From the NCBI RefSeq assembly GCF_001680005.1, contig NC_033564.1, forward strand, positions 2,232,001-2,296,000: a DNA stretch of 64,000 nucleotides, in the 5' to 3' direction. The stretch comes from Plasmodium coatneyi. Its lineage: Eukaryota; Apicomplexa; Aconoidasida; Haemosporida; Plasmodiidae. Of this stretch, positions 44,522 through 57,400 are shown one piece after another (position 1 is the first letter of the stretch; every line of letters begins with the position of its first letter). The notes beneath the pieces were generated by a model, which was not told the origin of the DNA, did no database searches, and was given only the letters and a program-made list of their open reading frames with translations. A program made the position numbers and the translations under genes.

Positions 44522-47420
44522 CTACTGTAGGGAAAGGTCACCCTTGGGACCCCATAATGAGTTTCCTACCCATTCTCTGTTCTTCAAACTTTCGTTCAAA
44601 AGTACGAGGTACTGCAAATCGACGTTAAGTGTGAGTGAGCTGTTTACAGCTTTTCTAAGATGATATAAAATTAGGTCATCATTTAGAAGGTCTACATCGG
44701 GGTCTATCCAAAGTTTTCCTTGTTCTTGTTGTGGGTGCGTAGTGATACTTCTAGCAGAGGCTATGCTCCCACTTCGTTTTGTATTCTCCTCCTGTGGGTT
44801 TTCTTTTCCTTTAGCATGCGAATGATGAACCGTCGAATTTGACTCACACAGGTATCCCCCGGCATACCCAGGGATACATAACAAACTGGACACATCCATG
44901 CAGTGATCCTTCATTATTTTGTCTCCTCCGTTTTGGTAGATGCTCACAAAATCGTCGCTTTGGTATATCACTTTGTATGAGTTCACCTTTTCTATGTACT
45001 TTTCCTTTTCGATTGACTTTACTTTGGTTTTCTTCGCGAGCAGCTGCGGGGTGGGAGGGCAGGTGGGCGTAGTTACCATGCGCCATTACTCAGTGAACAG
45101 ATTTCATGCACCATTGCTGTGCCGTAGTGTACGTCGCACAGAGAAGTAACTTACCCTCTGAAGGGTCAAATCTCCCTTTTTGCCCCCCACTGGGTAGCTG
45201 CTACATGGGTTGCTGTCTACTACCACTTTGTGGTAGTCTTTAACGGAAGAGGAATTGCGGCGAGGATAATCCACTTTGTCTATTTTGCCATCCACCGTAG
45301 GTTGGTTATCCATTTCTTTTTTTGAAAAAGAACTTGGTTCAAATTGTACCTCTTTCTGCTTCGCATTGTTCTTCACGTTCTTAGTCGTTCCTTTGGCGTG
45401 GGTCTTTTCGTTGCCTTTCATCTCTGCGGGGAGGGTTGCGGCGGTAGGGGGCAAGTTTGCTTGACCGTTGGTTGTCTACACGTGTTAGGTGTTAATCCAT
45501 ATGTGCAAGTGGCTACAAAGTGAAACTACGATTTACTTTTTAACTGGCTCAGGATCATATTTGTAGAATGCTTTAACAGCATGGGAATGCCGTACGGTTT
45601 TAGTACACTCGTCTGTGGAGTGGCATCCCTCTTCGGAGCGACCACTTCTGGTGAGCAAATTGACAACGTGGTTGTGTTCTGAGGGTGGTGCAGTGAGAAG
45701 AGACCACGGTAAAAAAGAAAAAAAAAAGGGGGAATCTAGATTGCTATGGTGACCGGGGAATGGTACTTAGAACGAACAAGCGACAACCACGCGAAGGAAT
45801 GCTTCAAAACGAGGAGCAGCATTTTTGAAGGAAGAAATGAAGAGGAGCGAATTGTAATTAGCCACCAGATACTAAAACGATACGTTATATATGGTTAAAC
45901 AATATCTTACGGGAGGGAGAAAGAATCCCCCCTTCCACTTTGTCACATATTTGTGATCCCCTTATCAGCGGAATTACCTGAGCAGACTGAAACCTCCTAA
46001 TGGGACTTTTTCCACAAGAAGGAAAGTTCGATCCCCCTCCTGGGGCGTTATACCATGTTTGCACATTGGAGAATGTTCGTTTCTGTGAAGTGGATCTTAG
46101 TCCGTTGCTCGGGTGGCAAGCAGAAGGATTATAAATGGTATTGTTGCAACTGAAGCTTCTGGAGGGTGGCGGCGCTTTTTGGTACGAACTGCGAGCTGAA
46201 TTGGAAAAGGAAAAAACGGAATGGACATAAAATTAGGCACATCATGGGGTAGCACCATGGGGGCACAGGGCTGGCACTTCCCATGCGTGAAAAGTTTTTC
46301 CTAATCCCTGACGGGGGGTTACTCGTGTGAACTTACCCGTTGGACTTGTGGGGGTTGTCCCAATAGGCAGTTTGATCTTAGCCGAGGGTTTGACACTTCG
46401 TTGGCGGATTCTGCTCATGGGGATGCAAATCGAGAAAAGGGGAACCAGGCAACCATATGTATATGAAATGGTTTGTAAATGGGGAGGTGGTAGTGAAGAA
46501 TAGGGTAAAATCAGGTGACAGTGGTGATGTGTGCGTAGCAGATGTTGCACTGTGTTCATCAGAAGGGAAGGGGTGTGAGCCCCCCGCTTTTCGATAGACA
46601 CATATTTTGAAAATTAAAGAAAAGGGAAACAAAATAATAGTGGAAATTTTACAAAAGGATGAGATGAGCACACCAATTGTGCATTTTTCATTCCCTCTAT
46701 TTTGATATATACATATATATATGCATATATATTTTGTTACTGGGAAAAGGCCTTCCTACTTGTGGATGCCTGTCTACACTTTTTCACGAGATCTAAGTTC
46801 AGTTCCACATTTTGATACACAACAGGGAGGTTAGAAATGTCTCCTACCATGCCTTGGGTTTTCTCTGTATCTTCTGGGGAGCTGAACACTGATGAGAGGA
46901 ATGTGCTCTTGTCGTCTCTCTCATATGGTATGTAGTTAGGAAAGGCGGTCTGTATATCCTTCATGTCAATTTGTTCGACCTTTCCGTTTAACCGTTTCAC
47001 CAAGCATATGGATGTAGAGCTGGTTTGGGTGTTGGGACGTGCGTCTGCACGGTAGGCATAGTTACTTCTGTGCGGAGCGGTGCTTACGGAGGTGTATGTC
47101 TTTTTTGTTTCAACAATATGGTTATCATCCATATGCGTCTGTTCTTTTTTTTGTGCGTTCCACTCTGGAGGGGAGTAACTCCAGAAGCTGCGTGATGAGC
47201 CTGTTTTGTTAGCGATGTTGGAAGCTATAGAGAAAGGGATGCCTTTTCCGTTTTTTGCTTCGCGATACGATATGCTGCGTTGTTGTTCGGGTGTGGCAGC
47301 CCTTTCAGCTTCCCACCCTGTCAAAGGAACCCCTGCTGTGGCATCTTGGCTCAGTACATAGTTGGCCCTGTTAAACGATTCCCCAGAAGTTTTATTTTTC
47401 CCATGGTAAAATTGCTTCAT
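44522..47420 (-). CDS. Unknown Ser/Thr-rich protein, six exons
   Basis: I infer six minus-strand exons: 47420-46741, 46410-46337, 46195-45978, 45678-45537, 45459-45155 and 45043-44522, giving 646 aa. All donors are GT and all acceptors AG, and the phases close. The weakest boundary is the start of exon 5: the better acceptor (TGTAG, exon from 45475) does not fit the phase, while CAAG before 45459 does. The protein is hydrophilic and rich in Ser, Thr, Asn and Lys. Apparent folded parts are around CLVKRLNGKVEQIDMKDI in exon 1 and the C-terminal helical segment DLLNDDLILYHLRKAVN. It has no signal peptide or membrane helix. I do not recognise the family. The exons could belong to two genes. Confidence 0.65.
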
Positions 47421-47667
47421 AGTTTTATATATATATTTTTATCTTCTTCTTTTGGTGTCTTTTTTTTTTATTTTCTCTTTTGTGTTGACAATCTGTGGGT
47501 GATTCAGACGTTATTTTGAGGTGTGCACTTTTTGTATAATCCTATGGACACATTTTTTTTTTTTTTTAAAATAAAGTTGTCTTCATTTCTCCTTTTTGTA
47601 AAATTCGAACGTGTCTACCAGTTGGTACGTTTCATCAAGTAGGGCAGCTCAAATGAGAAGTGGATGG

Positions 47668-47699
<32 letters not shown>

Positions 47700-48965
47700 G
47701 TGAATAATTGAAACTTGGCCAAGTGAGGAAGGAGTAGTTTCAGCATCGTTAGAGTTGTCAGTGGTAGTGACTTTGGTTGTGGTACAAAGGAAAGTTCTAC
47801 AAAATTAAAGTAGCTCTTTCGCGTGCTGGAATGCGAGTTGGAACACATACCTGGGGACCAGATCGCGTGTGCATCGAAATGCATGTTGGTGTATCTATCG
47901 GGGGGAGATACCCATGGAAGAAGGGACGCCACCTTTTGCAAGTCCCTTGAGCGAGTTCAATGAATGAGTATGTCGCGCAGCTTAACCCCTCCAGAAAGTG
48001 CACCCATGTGTACACATATACATATGCGCATTTATACAGCTATGATGATCTGCTTTTTTTTTTTTTTTTAATGTGCTCCCTTGGGCACAAAAGATGGAGT
48101 AAATTTTAGCCTCACTCATTTTCACAATTTCTACAACGTTTATTTTGGAGGTCCCACTTTATCATTTAAAAAAAAAGGACCCATCGGTGTGTGCACCCCC
48201 AAAAAGGAGAAGCAAAATTCGGTTGACACGTTCATTTGTGAAACTCGCTTAGGGGTGAGGACAAAACGGAAAGTAAAACCAAGCATCCTAATTCTGCCAC
48301 CACAGATATGCGTACACATTTCTATACGTGCATTATGGTATGCGGTTTTATGAACTTGTTCTGTTGCACAAATAATTGAAAAAGGTGGTTTGGCTTTGTT
48401 TTGAGAAAAGGGGGGCAGAGGCAGGATAGTCAAAATGAGGGTATGTTTACTTTTAGTAAGGCCTTTCCTTCCCTTTTTAGAAACCTATGGACGGAGAAGA
48501 CGTGCATGTTGGCACTGCCTACGCATGGTGAGATGAGGCAAAAATGGTGGTGAAGAATTGGTTGCGTGTATACATACAGATAGAAACGCATGAAAAAAGG
48601 AATTAATTTTTTAAGAACATTTGAAATTTTGTTAAGATGACACACGCTATGAAGGGTGGTCATCATTCGGTCATATCGACAGTCCGTGGTGCGACTTCCC
48701 AATTGTTTAGCACCCCATTGGTGGGACTGCCCAGTTTACAATCCACCACGTTCACATAAATGCAAAAAAAGAAAAAAAATTTAATAATATTCATACATTT
48801 AAAAGGATGAATAGAACAAATTTAAAATTAAAAACAAATGGGGAGGAGACGTCCCCCGAAAGGTGTGTAGCTGCGGCGTGATGCGCTTGCCTGGGCAGAC
48901 ATGCGAGGGTCTATCTATCCATATATATATACTTACATATATGTGTTAGTACATGTGTTGGGGGC
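47421..48965. other. Intergenic; no gene seen
   Basis: It lies between two minus-strand genes: promoter of the six-exon gene and 3' flank of gamma-COP. A run of 29 T lies at 47671-47699, with further homopolymers at 47552-47567 and 48054-48069. No domain-bearing frame was found. Confidence 0.55.
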
Positions 48966-51959
48966 CTACTCGAGCGACTTGAGGAGCATCTCCGACAGTT
49001 GCCTCTCGTGGGAGCGGCACACGATCTTCAACAAGCAGCCGTACTGTTGCGAAAGAATGAGGGACGCCTTACACAGAACATGGGATTCGTTCATATATCT
49101 AGCAGAGAGAAGCATGTTATGGTTGCTGGTGTTGGCCTCCACACTGTCGGTATGATCGCATGCCATCATATTTAACGTATTTAATAACCCAACAACGGCA
49201 AGCTGAATATTTTCGAAATTGAGGCTAAATTTGCTCACAGCTTCTGAGTTTAGATTTTCCATGCTATCCCAGATATGTTTGAATTCTCCATTTCGTAAAA
49301 TTCGTGGGTAAATAAAGTCGGTAATTTGTATACTCAAGGGGTTAATGGAGTAGGAATCGGGGAAGCCATTGTCCATTTCGTTCTCTTTGGTGAGGAAGTG
49401 CAGGGAAAGTTGAAAGTGTTGGTTGACCTGGTAGTCTCCATTCGTGGGTGCTTCCAATGGGGGGGTGTTTCTTCCCAAGAGGACATACAAATTTTGTGGG
49501 GCGTTAAAGTATAAGTTAGGAATGGTAGTTTTTTCTAAAATGGTCCATTTTTTATCGAATGAGTTTATTTGCATATTTACGTCTGCCAGGATTTGTTCAG
49601 TTAATGTGTTCTGTATGATAAATTCTAGTAAGATGTGCTTATCGTAAATGTACTTCTTCACAAGGACGGTGTATTCAGCTTCACTTTCCGTTAGTGGTAC
49701 GGACTTGCCTACCATTTTTAGTGCGCCCAATTGGTACTTCTCTAAAAGGTTAGACACATCTTCTGATAGGATGGAATCCATATTCTGTTCAGGTAATTTT
49801 GTCCCATTTAGGGATCCACCATACGCATCCGCGTTGGAACTTTTCTTTTTCAAGTTGGGGGACGAAGAAGGAGTTACTAACTCTTTAAATGTATTATCTC
49901 CCATTTTTTGTATTTCCTCCTTGGCATTGTTATAGTCAAATTCTTCCGTCACATTGTCCTCCACATGTTTCTGGATTAAGTAAAGAAGATTGTCCAAATG
50001 GGTAGGTGGTTCATTTGTCAGTAGTTCATCAATGAGGGGTAAATGCTCAGAGGAGTCTTCCCCTTGGGGGTGGTCCCCTTTGTTTATTTTTTCCTTCAAA
50101 ATGTGATACAGAAAATTGGAGCGATCTCTGACTTCATCATCGTTATCAGCCAAAAGGCAATTCAAAAGGAATAGGATATCCTTCGAGTTTGAACCACATT
50201 TTAGGGCAATATGAAAGAGAGCATATAATCCATCGACCCGTATTGTTGAATTTTCCAAAATGAGCCTATTATATATGTACCTTATGTATTTAGACGGGGT
50301 GGTCGTTTTGGGAATGTGAACCAGCAGAAATCTAATCACCCTGAGGAGAAGAGAGTTATACTCACAGTCTTCAATAAATTCACAAAGTTGCAAAATGGCT
50401 GCTTCTTCTGAGTTTGGAATTTGGCTAATAATTAAAATAATTGCATCTATCGTTTTGGACTTGAATTGGTAAGATTCTTCGTCCCTCAAATTGTTGGAGA
50501 GGAAACTGAGGATAAGGTTACACTTAGACGGGTAGATAAAGCATAAATTCTTTAACTCCTCTATAATTTGAATTTTAAAAAAGGTGTTATCTCCACTCAT
50601 GTAATTATTAATCTGACTAAGCAGTCGATCTATGTTGGCTTCATTTCCTGTTTTCAGTAACGTGGTGAATGCCAAGACACAGATACTTTTGTTGCTATCC
50701 GTGAGGAGATTTTCTATGTCTTGATTAATTTTAGATGCAACATGGGGTCTATGATGAGACAACTTATTTATCTGTCTGATTATACTAAATTTGTCCACCA
50801 CCTTGGATGATAATAAAAAAACCTGACATACCTTCATACACTCGTTCAGTATATCTACGTTAAATACGGTGGTGGAATTTCTCCCTCCTTTGTCGTAAAT
50901 GGCTAGCTCAAATATGCACTTAATGCACTCAAAAAGGATAATCGGATCTTTACTCTTAAGGCAGTTTTTCAGATAATCGAAGCAGACCTTGGTGGTGGGG
51001 TGGATGAAGTTTCCTTTATTTGTTGCGTAATCTTGTATGTTGTACATGTCATGCGTTCTTCCTGCATATTGGTTCGCCTGCGTGGTAGAGAAACCGCTAT
51101 GGGGGCTACCAACCTGGTTAGAACCTTGGGGGGTCGTCGCCCCGGGGGGAAGGTGCTTCGTATTGCCCAACTCGCTGTCCACCTCAGTGCAATAAATCAA
51201 GCAAGAAGCATACTTAATTAAGAGGCAGTTGGCCAACGAACCGGACAAATTACTTGAGCTTTTACTGTACGAAGCGATAATTTTTTCCAACGCTAATTTA
51301 TCTTGATATTTAATGGAGCACAGCAACGTTAAGGCGTGAAATTGAATCATCGGATTTTTGCTGTTTATACATTCGCTAACTTCATGAATCCACTTCTTCA
51401 CTATATCGCAGGATGCATTCAAATATAGGTTCAACCCACAAAGCAAGGAAGAACAAGAAACGAAGGGGTTCTTATCCACTATGGCTGTTTTTAAGTAGCG
51501 CTCAATTTGCGTAGCCATAGAATTATCTATAATTTTACTTAACACACGTATGGCATTGGCCCTATAGCAATCATTAGCTGAGTTCATATCCTTCGTGAGC
51601 GAACTTGTTACAATAAAAACTTCCTTCTCATTGACTGGCAAACTTTTAATGAGTAAATAAACCATCCTTCGTAGCCTTTCATTGTTGGATTGAAACAATT
51701 TGGTGATGTTAAAAAATATGTCAGTACACTCCTGTGGTGTTAGTTTTTCTTCCCCTTTATTTATGAGGTATAAAATTTTTGTCAATATTTGCATGCACTT
51801 TTGCGTGTTTAGGGGGTAACTGGAGAAGACTCTGGTCTCCTGGAGGATGCTGGCTTTATCTCCCTCATGGGGGTTGACAATGGATTTTTCATCATCGTAC
51901 TTGGAGTCCTTCAGCAGGTTCCGTTGAATTTTGTCCTTAATCCCTATTGGCTTCAGCAT
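48966..51959 (-). CDS. COPG: Coatomer subunit gamma (gamma-COP)
   Basis: A single exon of 997 aa (typical family length 870-1000). Gamma-COP is a core subunit of the COPI coat that buds vesicles for Golgi-to-ER transport. The N-terminal two thirds is an adaptin-type helical solenoid. Visible hallmarks are FFNITKLFQSNNERLRRMVYLLIKS and later the repeated helical pairs around FLLVHIPKTTTPSKYIRYIYNRL. A charged hinge (about residues 640-730) leads to the C-terminal appendage, which begins near SVPLTESEAEYTVLVKKYI and contains the platform-like stretch ending in LLKSLE. The start ATG is well placed at the family's usual N-terminus. It is upstream of RAB6 in the same orientation; both act in Golgi retrograde traffic, probably by coincidence. 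Confidence 0.95.
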   Translation of the reverse strand: MLKPIGIKDKIQRNLLKDSKYDDEKSIVNPHEGDKASILQETRVFSSYPLNTQKCMQILTKILYLINKGEEKLTPQECTDIFFNITKLFQSNNERLRRMVYLLIKSLPVNEKEVFIVTSSLTKDMNSANDCYRANAIRVLSKIIDNSMATQIERYLKTAIVDKNPFVSCSSLLCGLNLYLNASCDIVKKWIHEVSECINSKNPMIQFHALTLLCSIKYQDKLALEKIIASYSKSSSNLSGSLANCLLIKYASCLIYCTEVDSELGNTKHLPPGATTPQGSNQVGSPHSGFSTTQANQYAGRTHDMYNIQDYATNKGNFIHPTTKVCFDYLKNCLKSKDPIILFECIKCIFELAIYDKGGRNSTTVFNVDILNECMKVCQVFLLSSKVVDKFSIIRQINKLSHHRPHVASKINQDIENLLTDSNKSICVLAFTTLLKTGNEANIDRLLSQINNYMSGDNTFFKIQIIEELKNLCFIYPSKCNLILSFLSNNLRDEESYQFKSKTIDAIILIISQIPNSEEAAILQLCEFIEDCEYNSLLLRVIRFLLVHIPKTTTPSKYIRYIYNRLILENSTIRVDGLYALFHIALKCGSNSKDILFLLNCLLADNDDEVRDRSNFLYHILKEKINKGDHPQGEDSSEHLPLIDELLTNEPPTHLDNLLYLIQKHVEDNVTEEFDYNNAKEEIQKMGDNTFKELVTPSSSPNLKKKSSNADAYGGSLNGTKLPEQNMDSILSEDVSNLLEKYQLGALKMVGKSVPLTESEAEYTVLVKKYIYDKHILLEFIIQNTLTEQILADVNMQINSFDKKWTILEKTTIPNLYFNAPQNLYVLLGRNTPPLEAPTNGDYQVNQHFQLSLHFLTKENEMDNGFPDSYSINPLSIQITDFIYPRILRNGEFKHIWDSMENLNSEAVSKFSLNFENIQLAVVGLLNTLNMMACDHTDSVEANTSNHNMLLSARYMNESHVLCKASLILSQQYGCLLKIVCRSHERQLSEMLLKSLE

Positions 51960-54449
51960 CTTCCCTGATTACTTAGCTGTTTAACAGTTGCACAGTTTCA
52001 ACGCAGAGGAGAATGGTGCCCACGAGGTGCGCTGTACTAGAGAGGCGACCCCTAAGGCACTCAAAAATGGTGGCCTGCTGGACGTGCATTCACTTTCTGC
52101 GCAAGAACAGATCAGACACATGTGCCAATGTGCCCTTCTGCGGTTGTTTCATTTATTTTAACGTTCAAACCTTAAATGGGTGGTCTTTTTGGAAAGTGGG
52201 GAAGAATCACGTTTCCACACAAATAGATGAAAAAAAGAAAGAACTAAATTAATCAATTAAAAGGGTTGGAAAAATACATCACGCGGGGGTGGCTGGGGGA
52301 AGAGCAGAAAAAACTCTTCCGTATTGTCAGCACGGGATTAGGGACGCTGATCAGAAGGGGGTTTCGAATAGGTCAGTTTGTTTGCTATCTATTCAACAAC
52401 TGGAGGGGTGTACGCGCAATAATAACGTTTAATATATGTTATTGCGCTTCTCCAACAGAAATGCTTGCTAGGCTGCTCAAGTGCTTTGGCCAACTAACAC
52501 CCTACGTATGCGCTCGTTTAGAAATCCTTCCGGTAAATTACAGCATGATCAAATTTGTGAAGTTCTTTTCATCATTTGGGTGTATCCTTATTTATTTTTT
52601 TTTTCTTTTTTGACATCCCCTCAGCATGGCGAAAGTTATCCCTTGTTAACGCGATAAGGGGACATTTTTTTCTAACCTGGAAAACTGATAACTCGATCGT
52701 TCTCCTTTACAAATATGCATTTATCACGTGGGGTTGTGGTGGAGAGGTAAAGATATGAGTAATTATTTGTGCGATTTTTTTTTTTTTTTTTCCATTCGTT
52801 CAATTTTGACGCAGCAAGGGATGGGTTACATAAATATATGCTCTTATCGTATGCTGTATTACCATATGAAATTTTTTTTTTTTTTTTTCCTGCAAGAAAA
52901 AATTGGTGCTATGAAGCAGTCGGTGCGTATTATGCGCTGTGGGCTTTTCTTCCCTCTAGGGATGAACAGAAACAGGGTTTGGTTTGCCTAGCCAGGAAAA
53001 AGTTATCCAGGATATACCGATGTACTAAAAATTGCGCATACAACATGAAAATGCATAAAGGGTACAAGGATAGCCCCAAAAAATATGTCATCCGCGACGA
53101 TGTATGCAAAATACTTCCGTTCATTTTTTCCCCCCATATGTTCATAACCTTGCGTGTAACTCCAGGACGTTCAATGCAACCGAGGGAGTTGCGTTCTTCT
53201 TTTTCGTATAATAACGAATAGATTTTTGACCCATGTGTGTTGGAGCAGAGGAATTCAATTGGCCCATCCGAACTTCGCGCACGTAAATGCATTGTCACTG
53301 CAATGCCCCCAAGTGGTTCCATCCTCATATTGTATGCCCCTATAGTGGGCAAAATATGTTGTACACGAAGGGGGGGCAAATGAGAAGCTAAGCAATGGTA
53401 CAGTTTTGCTGCTGCATAATTTGGCCTAATTGCTAATCGTTGCAACTCATCCATATCACTTTAAAAATCATTGCAAAAGAAAAAAAGATACCTTTCTCGC
53501 CATGCCCAAGGCAGAACACATCCTGATGAGCCACTTCAAATGCATTTTCACCAAATTGGGTCATGTTCCACACCAGTCCTACGCGAACAACACGGCTCAT
53601 TGGATATGGCGCATACAGATCACTACGCACCGACTGGCCAAGGGAGTATTCTCCCCATATTATAAAAGACAACTTTCTTTTTTCCCTTTTGTACTAAACA
53701 ATTTGTACTAACATTTAAAGAATCATCCGTGTTGGTTGTGATATATTTGTGTAGACATAAAATTTTGCACATGATGTGTAACGCCCCTTTTGCAAATAAA
53801 CAATTACCAATAGAGCAAGTAAGCATTTGTAGGAACTTTTTTTTTTTCTTTTACGAATATGTGTAAATTTAGCAGAAACAGTTTACAATGCAAACAAACT
53901 GGGAAAAAAAAAAGAGAAAAATTAAAAAAAAAAAAAACCATTTCTTTTGGGGGGAAAAAGGAAGGATAAAAATGCACACATGTGCGTGCATATGTGAAGG
54001 TATACTTCTTGTCTGTCTTTGTGTGGCTTATTTTTGGCTACTCATTTTCGTCCTTTCTGTGTATCTGTGGCGTCGCTCCGTTTTTATTTTTCCCATGGGT
54101 AATTTCAGCATCGCCCGTTATTAATACTTTTGTTTATCATTGCGTCACTTCTTATGTCAGCGCCATTACTGCCTGTGTCCCTTGCGTACCATTCGGATTA
54201 CCCAATTATCGCTTCTACGCACGTGGACCCCTGAACAGCCTCGAGGGAGGATTCCCCTGTGAGACACTCTTTGAGGGCATGCTCCCTGCCGGCTATTCCA
54301 GTTCGAATTTCCCACCTAGGCAATTCACCAACCTCCCCTGCGTTTGTGTAAGTGTCACATATGGATGAAGATGCATTTGGTGGTGTGCGTGTTTGCCTCT
54401 TCGCCGTTTTATTCATCCGCTCGTTGTCACCTGATCAATCATTAAAGCA
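51960..54449. other. Intergenic; no gene seen
   Basis: About 2.5 kb between gamma-COP (promoter side) and the kinase gene (3' side). It contains T runs (52776-52790, 52870-52887), A runs (53907-53937) and short frames up to 174 codons without domains. None has a splice-linked partner that I could find. Confidence 0.5.
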
Positions 54450-57400
54450 TTAATTGTGGACCTGGAACCTGGCGCCCGTCTGGTGGTAGCAGAGTCTTCC
54501 CTGCTTCTCCTCCTCTTCCTTCTTCTGTCTCTGCTTAACAACCTTCTCCCTCGTCGTGGTTACCTTATATTCGGTGTTGAATGAGTCCACAATGTTGTCC
54601 TTGTTGGAAGAGCAATGGAAATCGAAATCGCTGTAGTCGTATGTGGAGGAGCTGGACGTTTTGTTAAAGTTATCGCGAATTGTTTCGTCTAGTCGTATGG
54701 TGGCCTTGGTGTAGCTGCTTGGGTGGGGAAACGCGTTCGGCTTGTGGTTATACGCACCTCCGCCTCGGCGGTTGCTTTGGTTGTTGCTTTGGTTGTTGCT
54801 TTGGTTGTTGCATTGGTTGTTGCTTTGATCATCGCTTCGATTATCGCTTGGGCTTTCACCTCCCTTTCCCTTTACACTTCCCTCCAAGTAGGCATGCGTG
54901 CTTACCGCCTGGGCACGGTGCACTCCGTCGAAAGTTTTATGCCCCCCCGAGGCGTAATGCGAAAGAGCACCCTGATTCGCTGCCTTACCTTCCATTTGCG
55001 GGTTCAATAAATTTCTGTCTTTCCCCTCCTGGGGGAGGTCCCCCAGCAGTAGGTCCTCGTACCTCTCCTTGCCTGCCACAAATGGGTTCCGACTACGATT
55101 TTCACTACGATTGTCACTACGATTGTCACTTCGGCTTCCGCTGGCGCTCCCGATGGCGCTCCCCGTGCTGCTCATCCAGTTGCCGCAGTGTTCCTCCCCG
55201 CCCAGCGCTTTCATCATTTTCATAAAACCCGAATGGTCGCTCTTGTCCACACTCTTGCTGCTGCTATTACAGTCATTCTCCTCGTAACTCGTTTCGTAAT
55301 TCGCCACGCAGGGGTAGCTGCCACCTTGTGGGTCAACTTCATTCTTTCGTTCGACTAACTTGGTTAGATTATTGGTTGGGTAGTATTGCTCGTTCTTGTC
55401 GTAGCTCTTTTTGTTGGCAAAGTAGTTATTCCTCGTGTTTCCATTGGAGATGCCGTAATTCCCTTTTCCATCGTAATTTGTACCACCTTTCGTGTTATTC
55501 ATAAAATTGTTAATAATAATATCGTTAGCGTCGTTGCTGCTGTTGGGTTCGTCTGACATATGAGTAGGGGAGTCATTATTGGGAGGGGAATTCTTTCCAC
55601 TTCTGTTTACTCTGTCATTACCCTGTTTGGCGTTTGCACTTTGTCTGCTGTCGTCTGGAATGATGGTGTTTATGGACATGTGTTTGTTGTTCTTCCCATC
55701 TTTAGCAGGAGCTTTTACTTGTTCCACGTAACGACCCGTCGTTGCCACATCATTGTTGAGGTGATTTTCTCGGTGTAATTTTTTTTTGTTCAAGATAGAG
55801 GAGAAGCCATTTTCATACTCATAATTTGATCCCTTGTTATTACCACAGTGGTTAATGCTATAATTGGAGAGGTCACTTTTGGACGGCATCCTCGCCATTC
55901 CTTCAATCGGCGTATCCTTCTTATTGCTAATGCGCTGCCCCTTATCATCATTGTCCTTACTACCGTTCGTATGATCATTCACGCACTGTTTTGTTTTATC
56001 GTTATTTGGAAATATTTCCCAATTTGTTTGGTTGAGCTGTTCGCTCTCTTTTATGGGTAACTTACTCTTCTCCTTTTCCATGTCACCTCGCAACGGGTGG
56101 CTCCTTTTCTCCTTGTCTGCTACATTTTCCCCTTCCGCATAGCAAGCAAACCGATCTGGATGGCTGTTTTTTACTCGCGAATCTTCCATATACCTGACGC
56201 AGCTGTCTATGATGCTTCGGGAAAGGTCGCCCGGCTTGTCCATCTTTCCGTAAATATCTGACGCAGGTGATGCGGTACCCTTGTTGAAGTAGCCCTTCAA
56301 ATGGGGGGGACAGTTAAATGGTTCCTGTTTACTATTTAAGCTCCCCACGTGGCACCCATTTGTTCTCTCTGCAATGTTGTGACCTTGCCCTTTTGTCGGA
56401 CCCTCCTCACAGTCATAGTACACCTTCTCACTATTTTTACCTTCCGCCAGGAGGAAAGAATTATTGTCCATTTTTTTCTTTTTCGACAAGGTGTTCTCAT
56501 CATGGAGGTGCTTCCCCAATTTGTCTATGTCAATTTTGATCGCTTCACCATTTGCGGAGAAGGAGGTGATCCTCTTTTGGTGCGCCCCGAAATCAGTGCA
56601 ACGGACGTCGCCCTTCTTGCTGGTAAAGTTGTTATCCACATGATCCCTTACCTTTGCGACCTTTTCCTGATTGAGGCTAACTTGGACGCGATTTCCATTT
56701 CGGCTTTCAGTGCGAATTCCGCTACAGGTGCTGATACTTTCTGCATTCAGGGGGTCTAACTGGTAATGCTTCTGTTCATACGCGCCGACGACCTGGCCCC
56801 CTCTCCCCCCTCCTTCGTTTAAACCCATTTCATACAAACTGGATAAATTTTTTTTTAATTTATTTTTTAGCTCCTTCGAATTCTCCAATATTGAATTGAC
56901 TTTGTTCGAAAAGGACTCCTCCTTCTTCTTCGCGCACTTTCCATTCCTCCCCGATTTGTTGATGCTGAAGTTGTTAGCGTAAATTTTTATGTAATTCTCC
57001 TCCTCATTGGCTTCATCGTCTACTTCGTCCTCCGACTCTTCCTCCACTTCGATCTCCTCATCACTATCGTCGTCATCCTCCACTACGTGAACATCTCTTG
57101 GTGTGTCTTCCCCCTGCATCCACTTGTTCCCGCGGGGTGGAGGGTCTTCCAGGTCCAGCACTTCCCTTTCTCGCGTTCCTTCATACTTGCATGACATGTC
57201 TTCCCCATCCGTACTCTCCTCTGCGTTCACCCCATTGGATCCATCCCCTTTGTGCGAGTTTCTCACATTAGCAGTGGTTACCCCTCTGTAGATTCTTTCC
57301 GCCACCTCGCCCTCCATTTGGTCCTTCGGTAATCTCATATTTTTGGACTCACGAAAGGTGAGAAGTGCGTCTTGAAAATTCCCCAGATGGGACGTCGTCT

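Noticed and set aside
46018..46045. tRNA T-loop-like GTTCGATCC
   Set aside because: The flanks do not pair into a T-arm and the sequence lies within a coding exon of the six-exon gene.
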